This document shows, one piece after another, positions 9,476-19,266 of a stretch of 64,000 nucleotides of DNA. The notes below the pieces were generated by a model, which saw only the letters and a program-made list of their open reading frames with translations, was not told the DNA's origin and did not search any database. Each line of letters starts with the position of its first letter. Position 1 is the stretch's first letter. The translations under genes and the position numbers were made by a program. Origin of the DNA: Pseudomonas fluorescens (GTDB lineage: Bacteria > Pseudomonadota > Gammaproteobacteria > Pseudomonadales > Pseudomonadaceae); the NCBI RefSeq assembly GCF_003732425.1, contig NZ_MOBX01000003.1, positions 496,001 to 560,000 on the forward strand, in the 5' to 3' direction.

Positions 9476-10960
9476 TCAAGCCGCTACCGGTGGCGGCAAC
9501 GTCGCCACCAGGCGGATTGATGCCGTCAGTTCCTCAAGCTGGAAATGCGGCCGCAAAAACACCGTCGCCTTATAGGCGCCCGGTTTGCCGGCCACTTCGG
9601 TGACGTCCACTCGCGCCTCACGCAACGGGTACTGCGCCTTGATTTCCTGCGGCGCGTTGTCGTTGATCAGCACGTAGTCGGCGATCCAGTTGTTGAGGTA
9701 ACTCTGCACGTTGTCGCGGGTCATGAAGCTGCCGACCTTGTCGCGCATGATCACCTTCAGGTAATGGGCGAAACGCGAAGCGGCGAGCACGTACGGCAAC
9801 ATTGCCGAGATCCGCGCGTTGGCGTTGGCCTCGTTGGTGTTGTAGACCTTGGACTTGTTGGTGGTCTGGCCGCCGAAGAACACCGCGATGTCGCTGTTCT
9901 TCTTGTGGCACAGGGCGATGAAGCCGAGATCGTTGAGCTCTTTTTCGCGGCGGTCGGTGATCGCCACTTCGGTCGGGCACTTGAGCGACAAGTCACCGGA
10001 GCTGGTGCGGAAGGTGTGCGCCGGCAGGCCTTCAACCGCGCCGCCGCCTTCAGCACCACGGATCGCCGCGCACCAGCCGTACTTGGCAAAGGCTTCGGTG
10101 ATGCGTTGCGACAGCGCCCACGCGGCGTTGCCCCACAGGTATTTGCTGTGGTCGGTGCCGTTGACGTCTTCAACGTAATTGATGCCCTCGACCGGCGAGG
10201 TTTCCGGGCCATATGGCAGGCGCAGCAGGAAGTGCGGCAGCACCAGCGACACGTAGCGCGAGTCTTCGCTCTCGCGGAACGAACGCCACTTGATCAGCTC
10301 CTGGCTCTCGAAGACTTTCGACAAGTCACGCGGCACCGCGAGCTCGGTGAAGCTGTTCATGTCGAACAGACGCGGGCTGGCGGCGGCAATGAATGGCGCG
10401 TGCGCGGCGGCGGCGACGTTCGAGAGTTTCTCCAGCAGGCCGATGTCCTGCGGGTGCCGGCCGAAGGTGTAGTCACCCACCAGCAGGCTGAACGGGTGTC
10501 CGCCGAAAGTGCCGTATTCCTCTTCATAGATCTTTTTGAACAGCGCGCTCTGGTCGAATTCGACGGCTTTTTCCAGGTCGTTCTGCAGTTCTTTCTGGGT
10601 GACGTTGAGCAGGCGCAGCTTCAGGCGGGAGCTGGTTTCGGTGTTTTGCACCAGCATGTGCAGGCCGCGCCAGGACCCTTCGAGTTTCTGCAGGTCGGGA
10701 TGGTGCAGTACTTCGTTGAGCTGGGCGCTGATCAGCTCGTCGATCTGGCTGATGCGATCGTTGATCATCGCCACAGTGTCCTTGTCGATGGCCATGCCTT
10801 CGTCAAGTACCTGGGTGGCGAACTCCGCGAGCATGTCGCGGGCGTAGTCCTGCTGACTGTCATCGTGGGCCATGCGGCCCTCGGCGATGATTCGGTCGAG
10901 CAGGGATAAAGTCTCGGCTGCAGCATTGTCGCTGGCTTGGTTCTGGGCGGCGGCGGGCAT
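9476..10960 (-). CDS. tssC: T6SS contractile sheath large subunit TssC
   Basis: Large subunit (VipB) of the contractile sheath, assembled with TssB around the Hcp tube. 494 residues, full length. Visible family features are LQKLEGSWRGLHMLV near 120, the EYGTFGGHPFSLLVGDYTFG segment and the C-terminal RVDVTEVAGKPGAYKA with PHFQLEELTASIRLV. A GGGGAG site precedes the ATG. It starts 29 bases after tssB. Confidence 0.97.
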   Translation of the reverse strand: MPAAAQNQASDNAAAETLSLLDRIIAEGRMAHDDSQQDYARDMLAEFATQVLDEGMAIDKDTVAMINDRISQIDELISAQLNEVLHHPDLQKLEGSWRGLHMLVQNTETSSRLKLRLLNVTQKELQNDLEKAVEFDQSALFKKIYEEEYGTFGGHPFSLLVGDYTFGRHPQDIGLLEKLSNVAAAAHAPFIAAASPRLFDMNSFTELAVPRDLSKVFESQELIKWRSFRESEDSRYVSLVLPHFLLRLPYGPETSPVEGINYVEDVNGTDHSKYLWGNAAWALSQRITEAFAKYGWCAAIRGAEGGGAVEGLPAHTFRTSSGDLSLKCPTEVAITDRREKELNDLGFIALCHKKNSDIAVFFGGQTTNKSKVYNTNEANANARISAMLPYVLAASRFAHYLKVIMRDKVGSFMTRDNVQSYLNNWIADYVLINDNAPQEIKAQYPLREARVDVTEVAGKPGAYKATVFLRPHFQLEELTASIRLVATLPPPVAA

Positions 10961-10989
10961 GGCGAATTCTCCCCTCGTTAAGTGGACGA

Positions 10990-11532
10990 TCAGGCTTGCG
11001 GTTCGGCCGGGGCCTCGGCGTCAGCGGCCGGGGTAGCGGTGTCTGGGCGAGCCGACTTGATTTCCTGCAGGCCTTCGGTGTTGGCGATGACGTCGCGCAG
11101 CAGCTTGTCCAGGTCATCGTTGCCGTCGAGTTTGGTCAGCAGGTCGCGCAGGCGCTGGCGTGCCTCGAACAGGCGGCGCAACGGGGTGACTTGCTCCACC
11201 ACCTTGACCGGGTCGAAGTCGTCGATGTGTTTGAAGTTGAGTTCGATGTTGAGCTTGCTGTCGTCGCCGCTGAGGGTGTTGTTGACCTGCAAGGTGGCGC
11301 GTGGACCGATCGAGGCGAGCACTTCGTTGAAGTTGTCGCGGTCGATTTCGGTAAAACGCCGTTCAGTCAGTTTTGCCAATGGTTCGAGCGGCTTGCCCGA
11401 GAGGTCGGCGAGGATCCCGACCACCAGCGGCAATTCTTTTTTCTCGATGGCATCGCCGATTTCGACGTCGTAGGTGATTTGCACTCGGGGCGGGCGAACC
11501 CGGTCGAGCTTGTGCTGAGTACTTTCTGCCAT
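10990..11532 (-). CDS. tssB: T6SS contractile sheath small subunit TssB
   Basis: Small sheath subunit (VipA), partner of TssC. 180 residues from ATG 11532 (MAESTQHKLDRVRPPRVQITYDV). An earlier in-frame ATG 18 codons upstream would give a non-homologous tail, so it was not used. The family core DVEIGDAIEKKELPLVVGIL and the RLRDLLTKLDGND region are clear. It is the first gene of the leftward arm, divergent from tssJ. The C-terminal tail is rich in alanine and proline. Confidence 0.96.
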   Translation of the reverse strand: MAESTQHKLDRVRPPRVQITYDVEIGDAIEKKELPLVVGILADLSGKPLEPLAKLTERRFTEIDRDNFNEVLASIGPRATLQVNNTLSGDDSKLNIELNFKHIDDFDPVKVVEQVTPLRRLFEARQRLRDLLTKLDGNDDLDKLLRDVIANTEGLQEIKSARPDTATPAADAEAPAEPQA

Positions 11533-11758
11533 GGTGGCTGACTCCGATGCGAAGGCGGGCGCAATGCATCGGGGAGGCCCGTTCATCGCTTTCCCTTACT
11601 GGACCGTAGGTTAGAAAGGGTGGCAGATGACCTGTCGTTCCTTTGACAAACCTTCCTCATTCGGCTGTAGGAACCGAACTACCCAAGACGCTAGAACAGG
11701 TCTATAAAAAAGCAAGCAAAAACAATTTTCGACTTCCACGGAAAAAGGAAAATTCATT
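11533..11758. promoter_or_regulatory. Divergent T6SS intergenic region
   Basis: 226 bases between tssB and tssJ must hold the promoters of both arms. It turns AT-rich near tssJ. A TTGACA at 11643 has only a weak matching -10, and no convincing sigma-54 pair was seen on either strand. No operator is claimed. Confidence 0.4.
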
Positions 11759-12205
11759 TTGTGCGGACGATTTTTTGTAGCGTTTTTGTTGGCGCTGCTG
11801 ACGGGGTGTTCCCTGTTCGGGCCGAAAGTGGATCTCGACAGTCTGACCCTCGACGTCGCACCCAAGGCCAATGACGACACGCCGATTGCCGTGGATTTCA
11901 TTGCGGTCAATGACCCGGACCTGCTCAAACAACTGTCGGGCATCAGTGCCAGTCAGTGGTTTGCCGAGCGCGAGCAGTACCAGCGCGACTATCGTCAGCT
12001 GATGAGTGTGTGGGGAGTGGAGCTGGTGCCGGGGCAATTCATCGACCGCCAACCGTTCCCGCTGGGGGGCAAGAAGGCCGCTGGACTTTTGGTCTTCGCC
12101 AGCTATAACACACCCGGAGCACACCGCTTGCGGCTGGATGATCAGAGCGAAGCGTGGCTCAGGTTCGACAGTCGCGAGATGAGCCTGGTCAGCAAGGAAA
12201 ACTGA
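11759..12205 (+). CDS. tssJ: T6SS outer-membrane lipoprotein TssJ
   Basis: Outer-membrane lipoprotein (SciN) that anchors the TssL/TssM membrane complex. 148 residues. The signal peptide ends in the lipobox LLTGC, making Cys17 the lipidated residue. The only start that keeps a complete signal peptide is a TTG at 11759, preceded by AAGGA about 8 bases upstream; no ATG or GTG is available in frame, so the gene appears to use a rare start codon. It is the first gene of the rightward arm and lies 46 bases before tssK. Confidence 0.9.
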   Translation: MCGRFFVAFLLALLTGCSLFGPKVDLDSLTLDVAPKANDDTPIAVDFIAVNDPDLLKQLSGISASQWFAEREQYQRDYRQLMSVWGVELVPGQFIDRQPFPLGGKKAAGLLVFASYNTPGAHRLRLDDQSEAWLRFDSREMSLVSKEN

Positions 12206-12251
12206 AACACACCGTCCGCCGCCGGTTCGCGGTGCAGTCGAAGGGAGTCGT

Positions 12252-13583
12252 ATGAGTCTGCTACCTGACGCGGTCTGCTGGCACGAAGGCATGCAATTGC
12301 TGCCCCAGCATTTTCAGTTGCAGGGCCTGCGTGCCGAAGCCCTCGGCGCGCACCTGGCGCAAGCGTGCAACCCGTGGTTCTGGGGCGTCAACCACATGGA
12401 CTTCGACCCTTCGGCGCTGAGCGGTGGAGTGGTGCGGCTGCTGTCGTTGCAGGGGACGATGCCCGACGGTTTGCCGGTGAATCTGCAAGCCGGCAGCGGG
12501 CCGATACTGGAGCTGGATGTCAGCGCGGCAATCAGCGCCACCGACGATGCCACTGTCACTGTGTACCTGGCGATCAGCCCGTTGTGGCGCGCCGGGCAAC
12601 TGCTGCCGCTCAAGGGGCGTTTGCAGTCGGTGGTCGGCGAGGCGTTGCCGGATCTCACCAGCGGCGAGTTTCCCGAATCGATCACCGTGTGGCGGCCCAA
12701 TCCGCGCCTGTGTACGCAGGCGAACAAGGCCGACTCGATCTGTCTGCCGCTGTTGAAAGTGCGCAAGGAAGGCGGCGGTTTCCTGCCATTGGCCTATACA
12801 CCGCCGACGCCGGTGCTGTTGCCCGACGCGCCGTTGGGCCGGCGTGTCGCCGGTTTGTGCGCGCGGGCGCGGGAGAAATGCATGTTCCTCGGCGGGCGTC
12901 TGCGTCAGGCGCAACAGGCTGGCAATCAGGACGATGCGCTGGAGATTCGCCGGCAATTGACTGCGTTGTGGGCACGCCTGCCGGAAGTCGAGGGCGCACT
13001 CAACAGCCGCATCGCTCATCCGCAGAGTGTGTATGTGCAACTGCTGGGTCTGGCCGGCGCGTGGTCGGCACTCGATCCGCTGGCCGGGGTGCCGGCGTTC
13101 GCGCCACTGGATTTTCTCGAATTGCAGCGCGGTTACGACGCGGTGCTGGCGTGGCTGGAAACTACCCTCGAACTGATCCGCGCCGGTTATCGCAGCCTGC
13201 CATTCGAACGTGCTGAGCAGAGCTTCTCCATTCAGTTGCCCGATGAGCAACCGAGCCAGCGACTGGTGATCGGCCTGCGCATGCCCAACGGTGCCAGCGA
13301 GCAGGCCGCCGGTGACTGGCTGCGCGGCGCGATCATCGCTTCGGCGCCGCACATCGCCTTGCTCAGTCGTCAGCGCATGAGCGGTCTGACTCACCAGGCC
13401 ATGAGCCGCAGCGAGCAGGTGGCGTACAGCGTCGGTGAGGACACGCGGCTGTTCGTGGTCACTGCCCAAGGGGCGTGGTTCGACGCGCAACTGCCGCTGA
13501 TAATCGCCGCGCCCGCCGCGAAGCTGACCAGCAGTCCGTGGCAAGTGGTGCTGTTTGTCGCCCAGAACAGCGAAAGTGCCTGA
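12252..13583 (+). CDS. tssK: T6SS baseplate-membrane connector TssK
   Basis: Trimeric connector between baseplate and membrane complex, related to phage receptor-binding proteins. 443 residues. The N-terminus VCWHEGMQLLPQHFQLQ is the family hallmark; the middle GYRSLPFERAEQSFSIQLP is also typical. An AAGGGAG ribosome binding site precedes the ATG. It sits 18 bases before tssL. Confidence 0.96.
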   Translation: MSLLPDAVCWHEGMQLLPQHFQLQGLRAEALGAHLAQACNPWFWGVNHMDFDPSALSGGVVRLLSLQGTMPDGLPVNLQAGSGPILELDVSAAISATDDATVTVYLAISPLWRAGQLLPLKGRLQSVVGEALPDLTSGEFPESITVWRPNPRLCTQANKADSICLPLLKVRKEGGGFLPLAYTPPTPVLLPDAPLGRRVAGLCARAREKCMFLGGRLRQAQQAGNQDDALEIRRQLTALWARLPEVEGALNSRIAHPQSVYVQLLGLAGAWSALDPLAGVPAFAPLDFLELQRGYDAVLAWLETTLELIRAGYRSLPFERAEQSFSIQLPDEQPSQRLVIGLRMPNGASEQAAGDWLRGAIIASAPHIALLSRQRMSGLTHQAMSRSEQVAYSVGEDTRLFVVTAQGAWFDAQLPLIIAAPAAKLTSSPWQVVLFVAQNSESA

Positions 13584-13601
13584 TCACACAAGGAACGCCG
13601 T

Positions 13602-14366
13602 ATGTCGCAAGGAAGTGCCGCAAGCCTGGGGTTGCAGGACGCACCGCTGAGCAGCGCGTTCCGCCAGACCTGGCAGCAATGGCAAGTGGACTGGAGCCAG
13701 TTGCCCAAGGACAGCGAAGACGAAGCGGCGCTGGTCGACACTGTGGTCGAGTTGTCGACGCAGGCTTCGCAACGGTTGTGGCGCACAGCGTATTCGCGGG
13801 TCGGTGATTCGGCGACCGAACAGGTCAAGGCACTGGTTTACGCGTTTGTCGCACTGGTCGATGAAACGCTGCTGTTTACGCCCTGGCCCGGGCAGGCCGC
13901 GTGGCAGGACAAACCGCTGGAGTCGCGGCTGTACGCCAGTCGGCAGGCTGGTGAGCAACTGCCGGCGGCGATTCAGACTCTGCTCGACGAACAGCAACCC
14001 ACCAGCCGCGATCTGGCCAACGTCTATCTGCAGTGCCTGATCCTCGGCTTCCACGGTCGCCTGCGCGGCGAACACAGCCAGGCGCAACTGGAGAAATGGC
14101 GCCTGGCGCTGTTCAACTTTGCCTGGCAGGACGATGCCAGTTACGCCGATGTCAGTCAGCGGCTGGTGCAGCCCTCACTGATCGCACCGTTGCAACTGCC
14201 GGTGCGCAGCGCATTGCCGGACGGTTTTCGGCTGGCGCTGGGCATTGTTGCGATGGTGTTGCTGCTGACCGGCCTCGGGCAGTTTTTCTGGCGTGACATT
14301 CGGTTGGAGCTTGAACCAGTGCTGCAAATCAGCGATCCGGTGATCACGTCGGAGCAAGACTCATGA
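13602..14366 (+). CDS. tssL: T6SS inner-membrane protein TssL (DotU/IcmH type)
   Basis: Inner-membrane partner of TssM. 254 residues with a cytoplasmic DotU domain (KALVYAFVALVDETLL, then PLESRLYASRQAGEQL) and one C-terminal membrane segment near 208-226 (LALGIVAMVLLLTGLGQFFW). There is no OmpA-like peptidoglycan-binding extension, so anchoring must rely on other parts. It overlaps tssM by 4 bases. Confidence 0.95.
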   Translation: MSQGSAASLGLQDAPLSSAFRQTWQQWQVDWSQLPKDSEDEAALVDTVVELSTQASQRLWRTAYSRVGDSATEQVKALVYAFVALVDETLLFTPWPGQAAWQDKPLESRLYASRQAGEQLPAAIQTLLDEQQPTSRDLANVYLQCLILGFHGRLRGEHSQAQLEKWRLALFNFAWQDDASYADVSQRLVQPSLIAPLQLPVRSALPDGFRLALGIVAMVLLLTGLGQFFWRDIRLELEPVLQISDPVITSEQDS

Positions 14367-17300
14367 GCGTCCTGACGATTGTCGCGTGGGGGGGCGCGTT
14401 GCTGTTGCTGCTGGTGATCATTGCCGTGGCCGTATGGTGGTTGCGCACCCAGAGCGGCGCGGCAATTCGCAGTTTTTATGCTGCGGTGCGGCACATGGAG
14501 CAAGAGCAGGGCAGTCACGATCGTTATCAAATGCCTTGGCTGCTGTTGCTCGGCGATGAAGCCCAGGGCACGCAACTGGTCAGCGAGTGGCGTTTGCAGC
14601 CGACCGACAAACCGGCGTGGTTCGGTCGCTGGTGGTCCGATCCCGAAGGGGCGGTGCTGGTGGTGCCGCAGGCGTTGTTCCTGCCCGACGACGGCATGCA
14701 CCTGCAGCGTGGCGGCTGGTGGCGTCTGCTCGGACTGATTTTGCGTCTGCGCAGCAAACGCCCGCTGGACGGAGTGGTCTGGACAGTGCCGGCCAGTCGC
14801 CTGGGGAATCTGGAGCAGGCCACCCAGCTCGGTCTGGCGGCGCGCCGACGTTTCATTGATCTGCTGCAACGTTTCGGCTTGAGTGTGCCGGTCTACGTGA
14901 TCATCACCAGTCTTGAGGAATTGCCCGGGTTTCAGGAACTGATCAGCGCGCTGCCCGACGAGGCGCGCGAGCGCACCCTGGGCTGGTCGTCGCCTTACGC
15001 CCGCGACGCGGTGTGGCAGGGCCAGTGGAGTGATCAGGCGCTGGATCGCCTGCACCGCGCGGTGTCGGAAGCGGTGATCGAAATCGGCACCTTGTCCGGG
15101 CACTTGAGTGCTGATCTGTATGCCTTGCCGGAGCGTCTGGAGACATTGCGTCGCGGCTTGCAGAGCGTGCTCGAACCGGTGTTTCAGGGCAACGCCCAGG
15201 GTGAGGCGCCGTGTTTTCGTGGCGTGTATCTGACCGCCAATCAGCCGTCGGAAGATGCGCTGGACGGTTTTTCCGCTGACGACAGCGGCTTGCAGCGCAG
15301 TGCGTTCGCGCGCCCGTTGTGGCGCGAGCGCCTGGTGGGCGAACGCGGCCTGGCCCAGGGCGTGCCGCGTCTGCTGCGTTTGCGCCAGCGCTGGCAGCGG
15401 ATCACCGCCGGTGTCGCGCTGGTGGTCGGGGTGGTGTGGGCGGTGGCGATGGTCTGGATCTGGCGCGACGCGGTGCGCGATGCTCATGAGCTGGCGCGGC
15501 TGATGCAGGGCGCGCAGAAGAGTTATGTCGCGGTCACCGACGAGGCGCACCGGATCGAGCCGACCCGGCGCAACGTGCAGAGCTTCTGGCGGGTGCTGGA
15601 AAAAGCCCCACACTGGCATTACGTGTCGCTGGTGTTTCCGACCTCGTGGTTTTCCTCTTTCGATACCCGGATCGAGCAGGAGCTGTTCCGCTCCACCCAG
15701 CGCCATATGCTGGTACCGCTGCACGACTTGCTGGTCGCGGAGCTGGCGAAAATCAAGGCGATCCGCAACACCGAGCGGCGCAACAGCGTGGAAAGCGAAG
15801 ACCCGGCGCAGTGGCAGAACTATCAGAAAGCAACCGACCTGGTGGATCGCGCGCTGCGTCTGGAGCAACAAAACCAGCTGTTCGGTGAAGTACAGCATAA
15901 CCAGCGGGTGCCGCTGGATGATCTGGTGCAACTGAGCAACAGCGCACTGTCACTGAACCTCAACGCCGCCACCTTGCCCCACGCCGCTTACTACAATCGG
16001 CTGCTGGCGGCGGGCGACAGCGGCGACTTGCAGGCGCTGGACCTGAGCGTGGACCGGCCGCTGATCGTCAGCAACTTCACCGGGCTGATGGAACACTGGC
16101 TCGATCAGTATTTTCTAGCCGACAACTTCGTCAGCAAGGCCGGTTACCTCAAGTTGCATCTGGAGCAATTGGAGGCGGGCAGCGGCAACAGCCTGAGCGA
16201 GCTGGAGGAGCTGCGCGCCCTGATTGACGATCTGCAGGCGGCCATTGCCCTGACCAACTCGACGTGGAGTCGCGGCAAGGGCCAGGAACTGGTGCCGGGC
16301 TATCGCGATTTCCTCGACAAGGTGCGCAAGAGTTCATTGCTCGGGCCGGCTGTCGAGCAGCAACTGGACCAGCAGGCGAGCAAGCTGCAACAGAGTTTTC
16401 GTGATCAATGGATCGCCCAGGTCGGTTCGCGCGGCAACCTGCTGGTGCAGCAGGGCAGTGGGCAATTGGCGTTGCAGGAACAAGTGGTCAAGCTTAACAA
16501 CGCGGTGCAGGCGCTGTTCAAGCGCGACTTCGTGTCGGTTGCCATGCGCGCCAGCCAGGACAACGTCAACCTGCAAGGCCAGACCGTCGACGGCTACGAC
16601 CTCAATACCTCGCTCAGCTATTTCGCCAGCTACAAGAGTTATGTCGCCGAAGAGTTGCCGCGCATCCCGCCGGTGTATCGCGAAGCCTTGCTGCAAGCCG
16701 CCGAAAGCGCCGCCGCTCAGGCGATGTGGCTGAGCCTCAAGGATCACAACGATCAGACTCACCCTTACGCCGTGTTCAACGTGCAGGCGGAACAGGCCAT
16801 GGCCCTGCAGAAAGCCTTCGTCGAGGTGCATCGCAGCGATCTGGCGTCGCGCCTGCAAGGAGCGTTGAACCGGCGGGCACTGGCGCAGATCGTCAGCGGC
16901 CTGGAGGAAATCACCGCGCAACCGTTGTTCGGCGGTCGTACCGAAATCAGCCAGTGGGACGGCTCGAAAAACCTCGGTCTGCAACTGTACGGGGCCAGTG
17001 ATGTGCAGGACCTGAAGCTGAGCCTCAAACAGCAATTCAACACCATGCTTGGCATCACCGAGCGGCGCACCTCGGCGTTGCAGTGGCTGATGACCCAGCA
17101 GGGCAATCTGTCGGCGCTGGATTACGAGCGGGTGACCCAGTTCAGTGCGCTCACCGACGAACTGCTCAAGTACAAGGACGCCAACCCCGCCAGTTCGCCC
17201 GCGCAGATCGAACAGCTGGTCAGCCGCGACTTTGTCGAGATGGACACCGGCACCTGCGTGCAGATGTTGCAGTCGGCCAACATCGCCGGTGGCCGTGGCA

Positions 17301-18187
17301 CTCTGGCGATGCGCGCGGTGGAGTTGCAACAGAGCGCCATGCAGCGCTGCCAGTTCCTGCAACAGCAGCAGGCTGCGGCGGCGTGGAACGAGCTGGCGAG
17401 CTATTTTAATCAATACCTGGCGGACCGCTTTCCGTTTGCCAGCGGTGTGCAGGCGCAGGATGCCGACCCGGCGCGGGTCCAGCACTTTCTGGAAATCATC
17501 GACAAGCGTCTGGCGGTGGCGCAGGCCGGACTGGTCCTGAGCCAGACGCCGGAGCGGCTGGCCGCTGAAGATTTTCTCAATCGCCTGAAGCAGGCCAGCG
17601 TATGGCTGACGCCGCTGTTCGTGCGCGACAAGAGTGGCATCCTCGGGGTTGAGCTCGACGTGCGCTGGCGCACCGACCGCGAGGAAGAAAAAGGTGCCGA
17701 TCAGGTGATTGCCTGGGGCCTGCTGGCGGGTAATCAGCAGATCAACTACCCCGGTGCCGAACAGCCGCACCTGCGCTGGATGGTTGGCCAGCCGATTCGC
17801 CTGACCCTGCGCTGGGCGCGTAACGGCAAGGAGCGCCCGGTCAACGATCCGCTGCAACCGAACCTGGTGGTGCGCGACATGGAAGCCGGTTGGGAGTACG
17901 GCGGCCCGTGGTCGTTACTGCGGCTGATGCGTGCGCACTTTTCCGTTCAGCGTCAGCCGAACCTCGATTACACCGACTTTCCGCTGGCGCTGCGCCTGCC
18001 GGTGACGGCGGCAACCGACAGCATCACCAGCGAGTTCACGCGGATGTTCGTGCGCCTGTCGCTGATGAGTCAGGGTTCGAAACTGCCGCTGGCGATTCCA
18101 CCGCTGCCAACCCGTGCACCGCGTTCGCCGTATCAACTGACCGGCGCCACTGCGGCACTGGATGTGCGTAAAGAGGAGGGGCTGTGA
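14363..18187 (+). CDS. tssM: T6SS inner-membrane protein TssM (IcmF type)
   Basis: Large inner-membrane protein that spans the periplasm to contact TssJ. 1274 residues, at the long end for the family. A membrane segment covers roughly residues 5-27 and another about 348-370 (GVALVVGVVWAVAMVWIW). The cytoplasmic part between them keeps the PWLLLLGDEAQGT stretch but no clear Walker A motif, so ATP binding is doubtful. The long periplasmic part holds the ImcF-related and C-terminal DUF1215-type regions. It overlaps both tssL and tssA by 4 bases. Confidence 0.96.
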   Translation: MSVLTIVAWGGALLLLLVIIAVAVWWLRTQSGAAIRSFYAAVRHMEQEQGSHDRYQMPWLLLLGDEAQGTQLVSEWRLQPTDKPAWFGRWWSDPEGAVLVVPQALFLPDDGMHLQRGGWWRLLGLILRLRSKRPLDGVVWTVPASRLGNLEQATQLGLAARRRFIDLLQRFGLSVPVYVIITSLEELPGFQELISALPDEARERTLGWSSPYARDAVWQGQWSDQALDRLHRAVSEAVIEIGTLSGHLSADLYALPERLETLRRGLQSVLEPVFQGNAQGEAPCFRGVYLTANQPSEDALDGFSADDSGLQRSAFARPLWRERLVGERGLAQGVPRLLRLRQRWQRITAGVALVVGVVWAVAMVWIWRDAVRDAHELARLMQGAQKSYVAVTDEAHRIEPTRRNVQSFWRVLEKAPHWHYVSLVFPTSWFSSFDTRIEQELFRSTQRHMLVPLHDLLVAELAKIKAIRNTERRNSVESEDPAQWQNYQKATDLVDRALRLEQQNQLFGEVQHNQRVPLDDLVQLSNSALSLNLNAATLPHAAYYNRLLAAGDSGDLQALDLSVDRPLIVSNFTGLMEHWLDQYFLADNFVSKAGYLKLHLEQLEAGSGNSLSELEELRALIDDLQAAIALTNSTWSRGKGQELVPGYRDFLDKVRKSSLLGPAVEQQLDQQASKLQQSFRDQWIAQVGSRGNLLVQQGSGQLALQEQVVKLNNAVQALFKRDFVSVAMRASQDNVNLQGQTVDGYDLNTSLSYFASYKSYVAEELPRIPPVYREALLQAAESAAAQAMWLSLKDHNDQTHPYAVFNVQAEQAMALQKAFVEVHRSDLASRLQGALNRRALAQIVSGLEEITAQPLFGGRTEISQWDGSKNLGLQLYGASDVQDLKLSLKQQFNTMLGITERRTSALQWLMTQQGNLSALDYERVTQFSALTDELLKYKDANPASSPAQIEQLVSRDFVEMDTGTCVQMLQSANIAGGRGTLAMRAVELQQSAMQRCQFLQQQQAAAAWNELASYFNQYLADRFPFASGVQAQDADPARVQHFLEIIDKRLAVAQAGLVLSQTPERLAAEDFLNRLKQASVWLTPLFVRDKSGILGVELDVRWRTDREEEKGADQVIAWGLLAGNQQINYPGAEQPHLRWMVGQPIRLTLRWARNGKERPVNDPLQPNLVVRDMEAGWEYGGPWSLLRLMRAHFSVQRQPNLDYTDFPLALRLPVTAATDSITSEFTRMFVRLSLMSQGSKLPLAIPPLPTRAPRSPYQLTGATAALDVRKEEGL

Positions 18188-19266
18188 GCCTGCCATCGAC
18201 GACTTTGCCGGACTTGATCGATCAGTTACTGGCGCCCATCAGTGTCGAGCAACCCTGCGGGGTGGATTTGCGCTACGAGCGCGAGTACGACCAGTTGCGC
18301 GACCTGCGCCGCGAGGACGACACCAGCCTGCCGACCGGGGTCTGGCAGTCGGCAATCAAGCGGGCGGACTGGCCGCACGTGGAAGCGCTCACCACGACCC
18401 TGCTGCTGGAACGCAGCAAAGACCTGATGCTCGCCGCGTGGCTGGGCGAGGCGTGGCTGCATCTACAGGCACTGGACGGCTTGCCCGGCAGCCTCGCACT
18501 GATCGCTGGCCTGTGTGAGCGCTACCCCGAGCAAGTACACCCGCAAGCCGAGGACGGCGACCAGTCGTGGCGGGTGATTCCGCTGGAATGGCTGGTGCGC
18601 CGCTACACTGAAGTCCTGCTGACGCGGGTGCCGCTGTTCGGCGCGCACAACAGTGATTTTGAGGCCTACACCCTGGACGTCTGGCGCCGCTTGCAGGTGC
18701 AGCAGGTCAAGGTCAACGACAGCAAAAACGCCAAGACCTCGGCTGACTCCGCACGCAACGAACAGAAAAAACTCGGCGACCAGATCCGCGTCACGCCCAT
18801 GGCGTTCTGGCTGCGCATGCAGGGCAACCTGCTGCTGAGTCTGCAACACCTGCAGCGGCTGGACGCCTGGAGCGATGCGTATCTGGGTGAGCAGGGGCCG
18901 GGATTTCGCCCGTTGCAGGAAACCATTCAAGCGTTGCTGACGCTGGTTCAGGAGTTCATTGCCATGCACCCACAACAGCCGGCACCGCCACCTGCGGTGG
19001 TTGAGGTCCCTGTCGCCTTGGAGCCAGTGGTTGCAGAGGCGCCGGCTGCGCAAGTGTTTCGCGAGCCGGCCAGTCGTGAAGAGGCTTACCGGCAATTGCT
19101 GCTGATCGCCGAATACCTGGCCCGCACCGAGCCCCACAGCCCCGTGCCGTATCTGATTCGTCGTGGTGTGGAGTGGGGCAATAAACCGTTGAGTGAATTA
19201 CTCGGCGAGTTGATCTCGGCGGACGCCGAATCGCGGCGCTTGTGGACCTTGCTCGGGGTGCTTTAA
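18184..19266 (+). CDS. tssA: T6SS cap protein TssA
   Basis: Coordinates sheath and tube polymerisation from the distal end. 360 residues starting at GTG 18184 inside the tssM stop (GTGA overlap). The N-terminal ImpA domain shows SVEQPCGVDLRYEREYDQL and VWQSAIKRADWPHVE, followed by a linker rich in proline and alanine (about 255-295) and a C-terminal segment REEAYRQLLLIAEYLARTEPHSPVPYLIRR, which identifies the shorter TssA class with the C-terminal VasJ-like domain. It ends the arm and overlaps the convergent dehydrogenase gene by 4 bases. Confidence 0.94.
   Translation: MSLPSTTLPDLIDQLLAPISVEQPCGVDLRYEREYDQLRDLRREDDTSLPTGVWQSAIKRADWPHVEALTTTLLLERSKDLMLAAWLGEAWLHLQALDGLPGSLALIAGLCERYPEQVHPQAEDGDQSWRVIPLEWLVRRYTEVLLTRVPLFGAHNSDFEAYTLDVWRRLQVQQVKVNDSKNAKTSADSARNEQKKLGDQIRVTPMAFWLRMQGNLLLSLQHLQRLDAWSDAYLGEQGPGFRPLQETIQALLTLVQEFIAMHPQQPAPPPAVVEVPVALEPVVAEAPAAQVFREPASREEAYRQLLLIAEYLARTEPHSPVPYLIRRGVEWGNKPLSELLGELISADAESRRLWTLLGVL

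Noticed and set aside
11643..11671. Possible sigma-70 promoter with TTGACA for tssJ
   Set aside because: The matching -10 (TGTAGG) is too poor and spacing to the start is long; not listed as a feature.
14156..15931. 591-codon minus-strand frame opposite tssM
   Set aside because: Shadow of tssM; no start signal and no domain.
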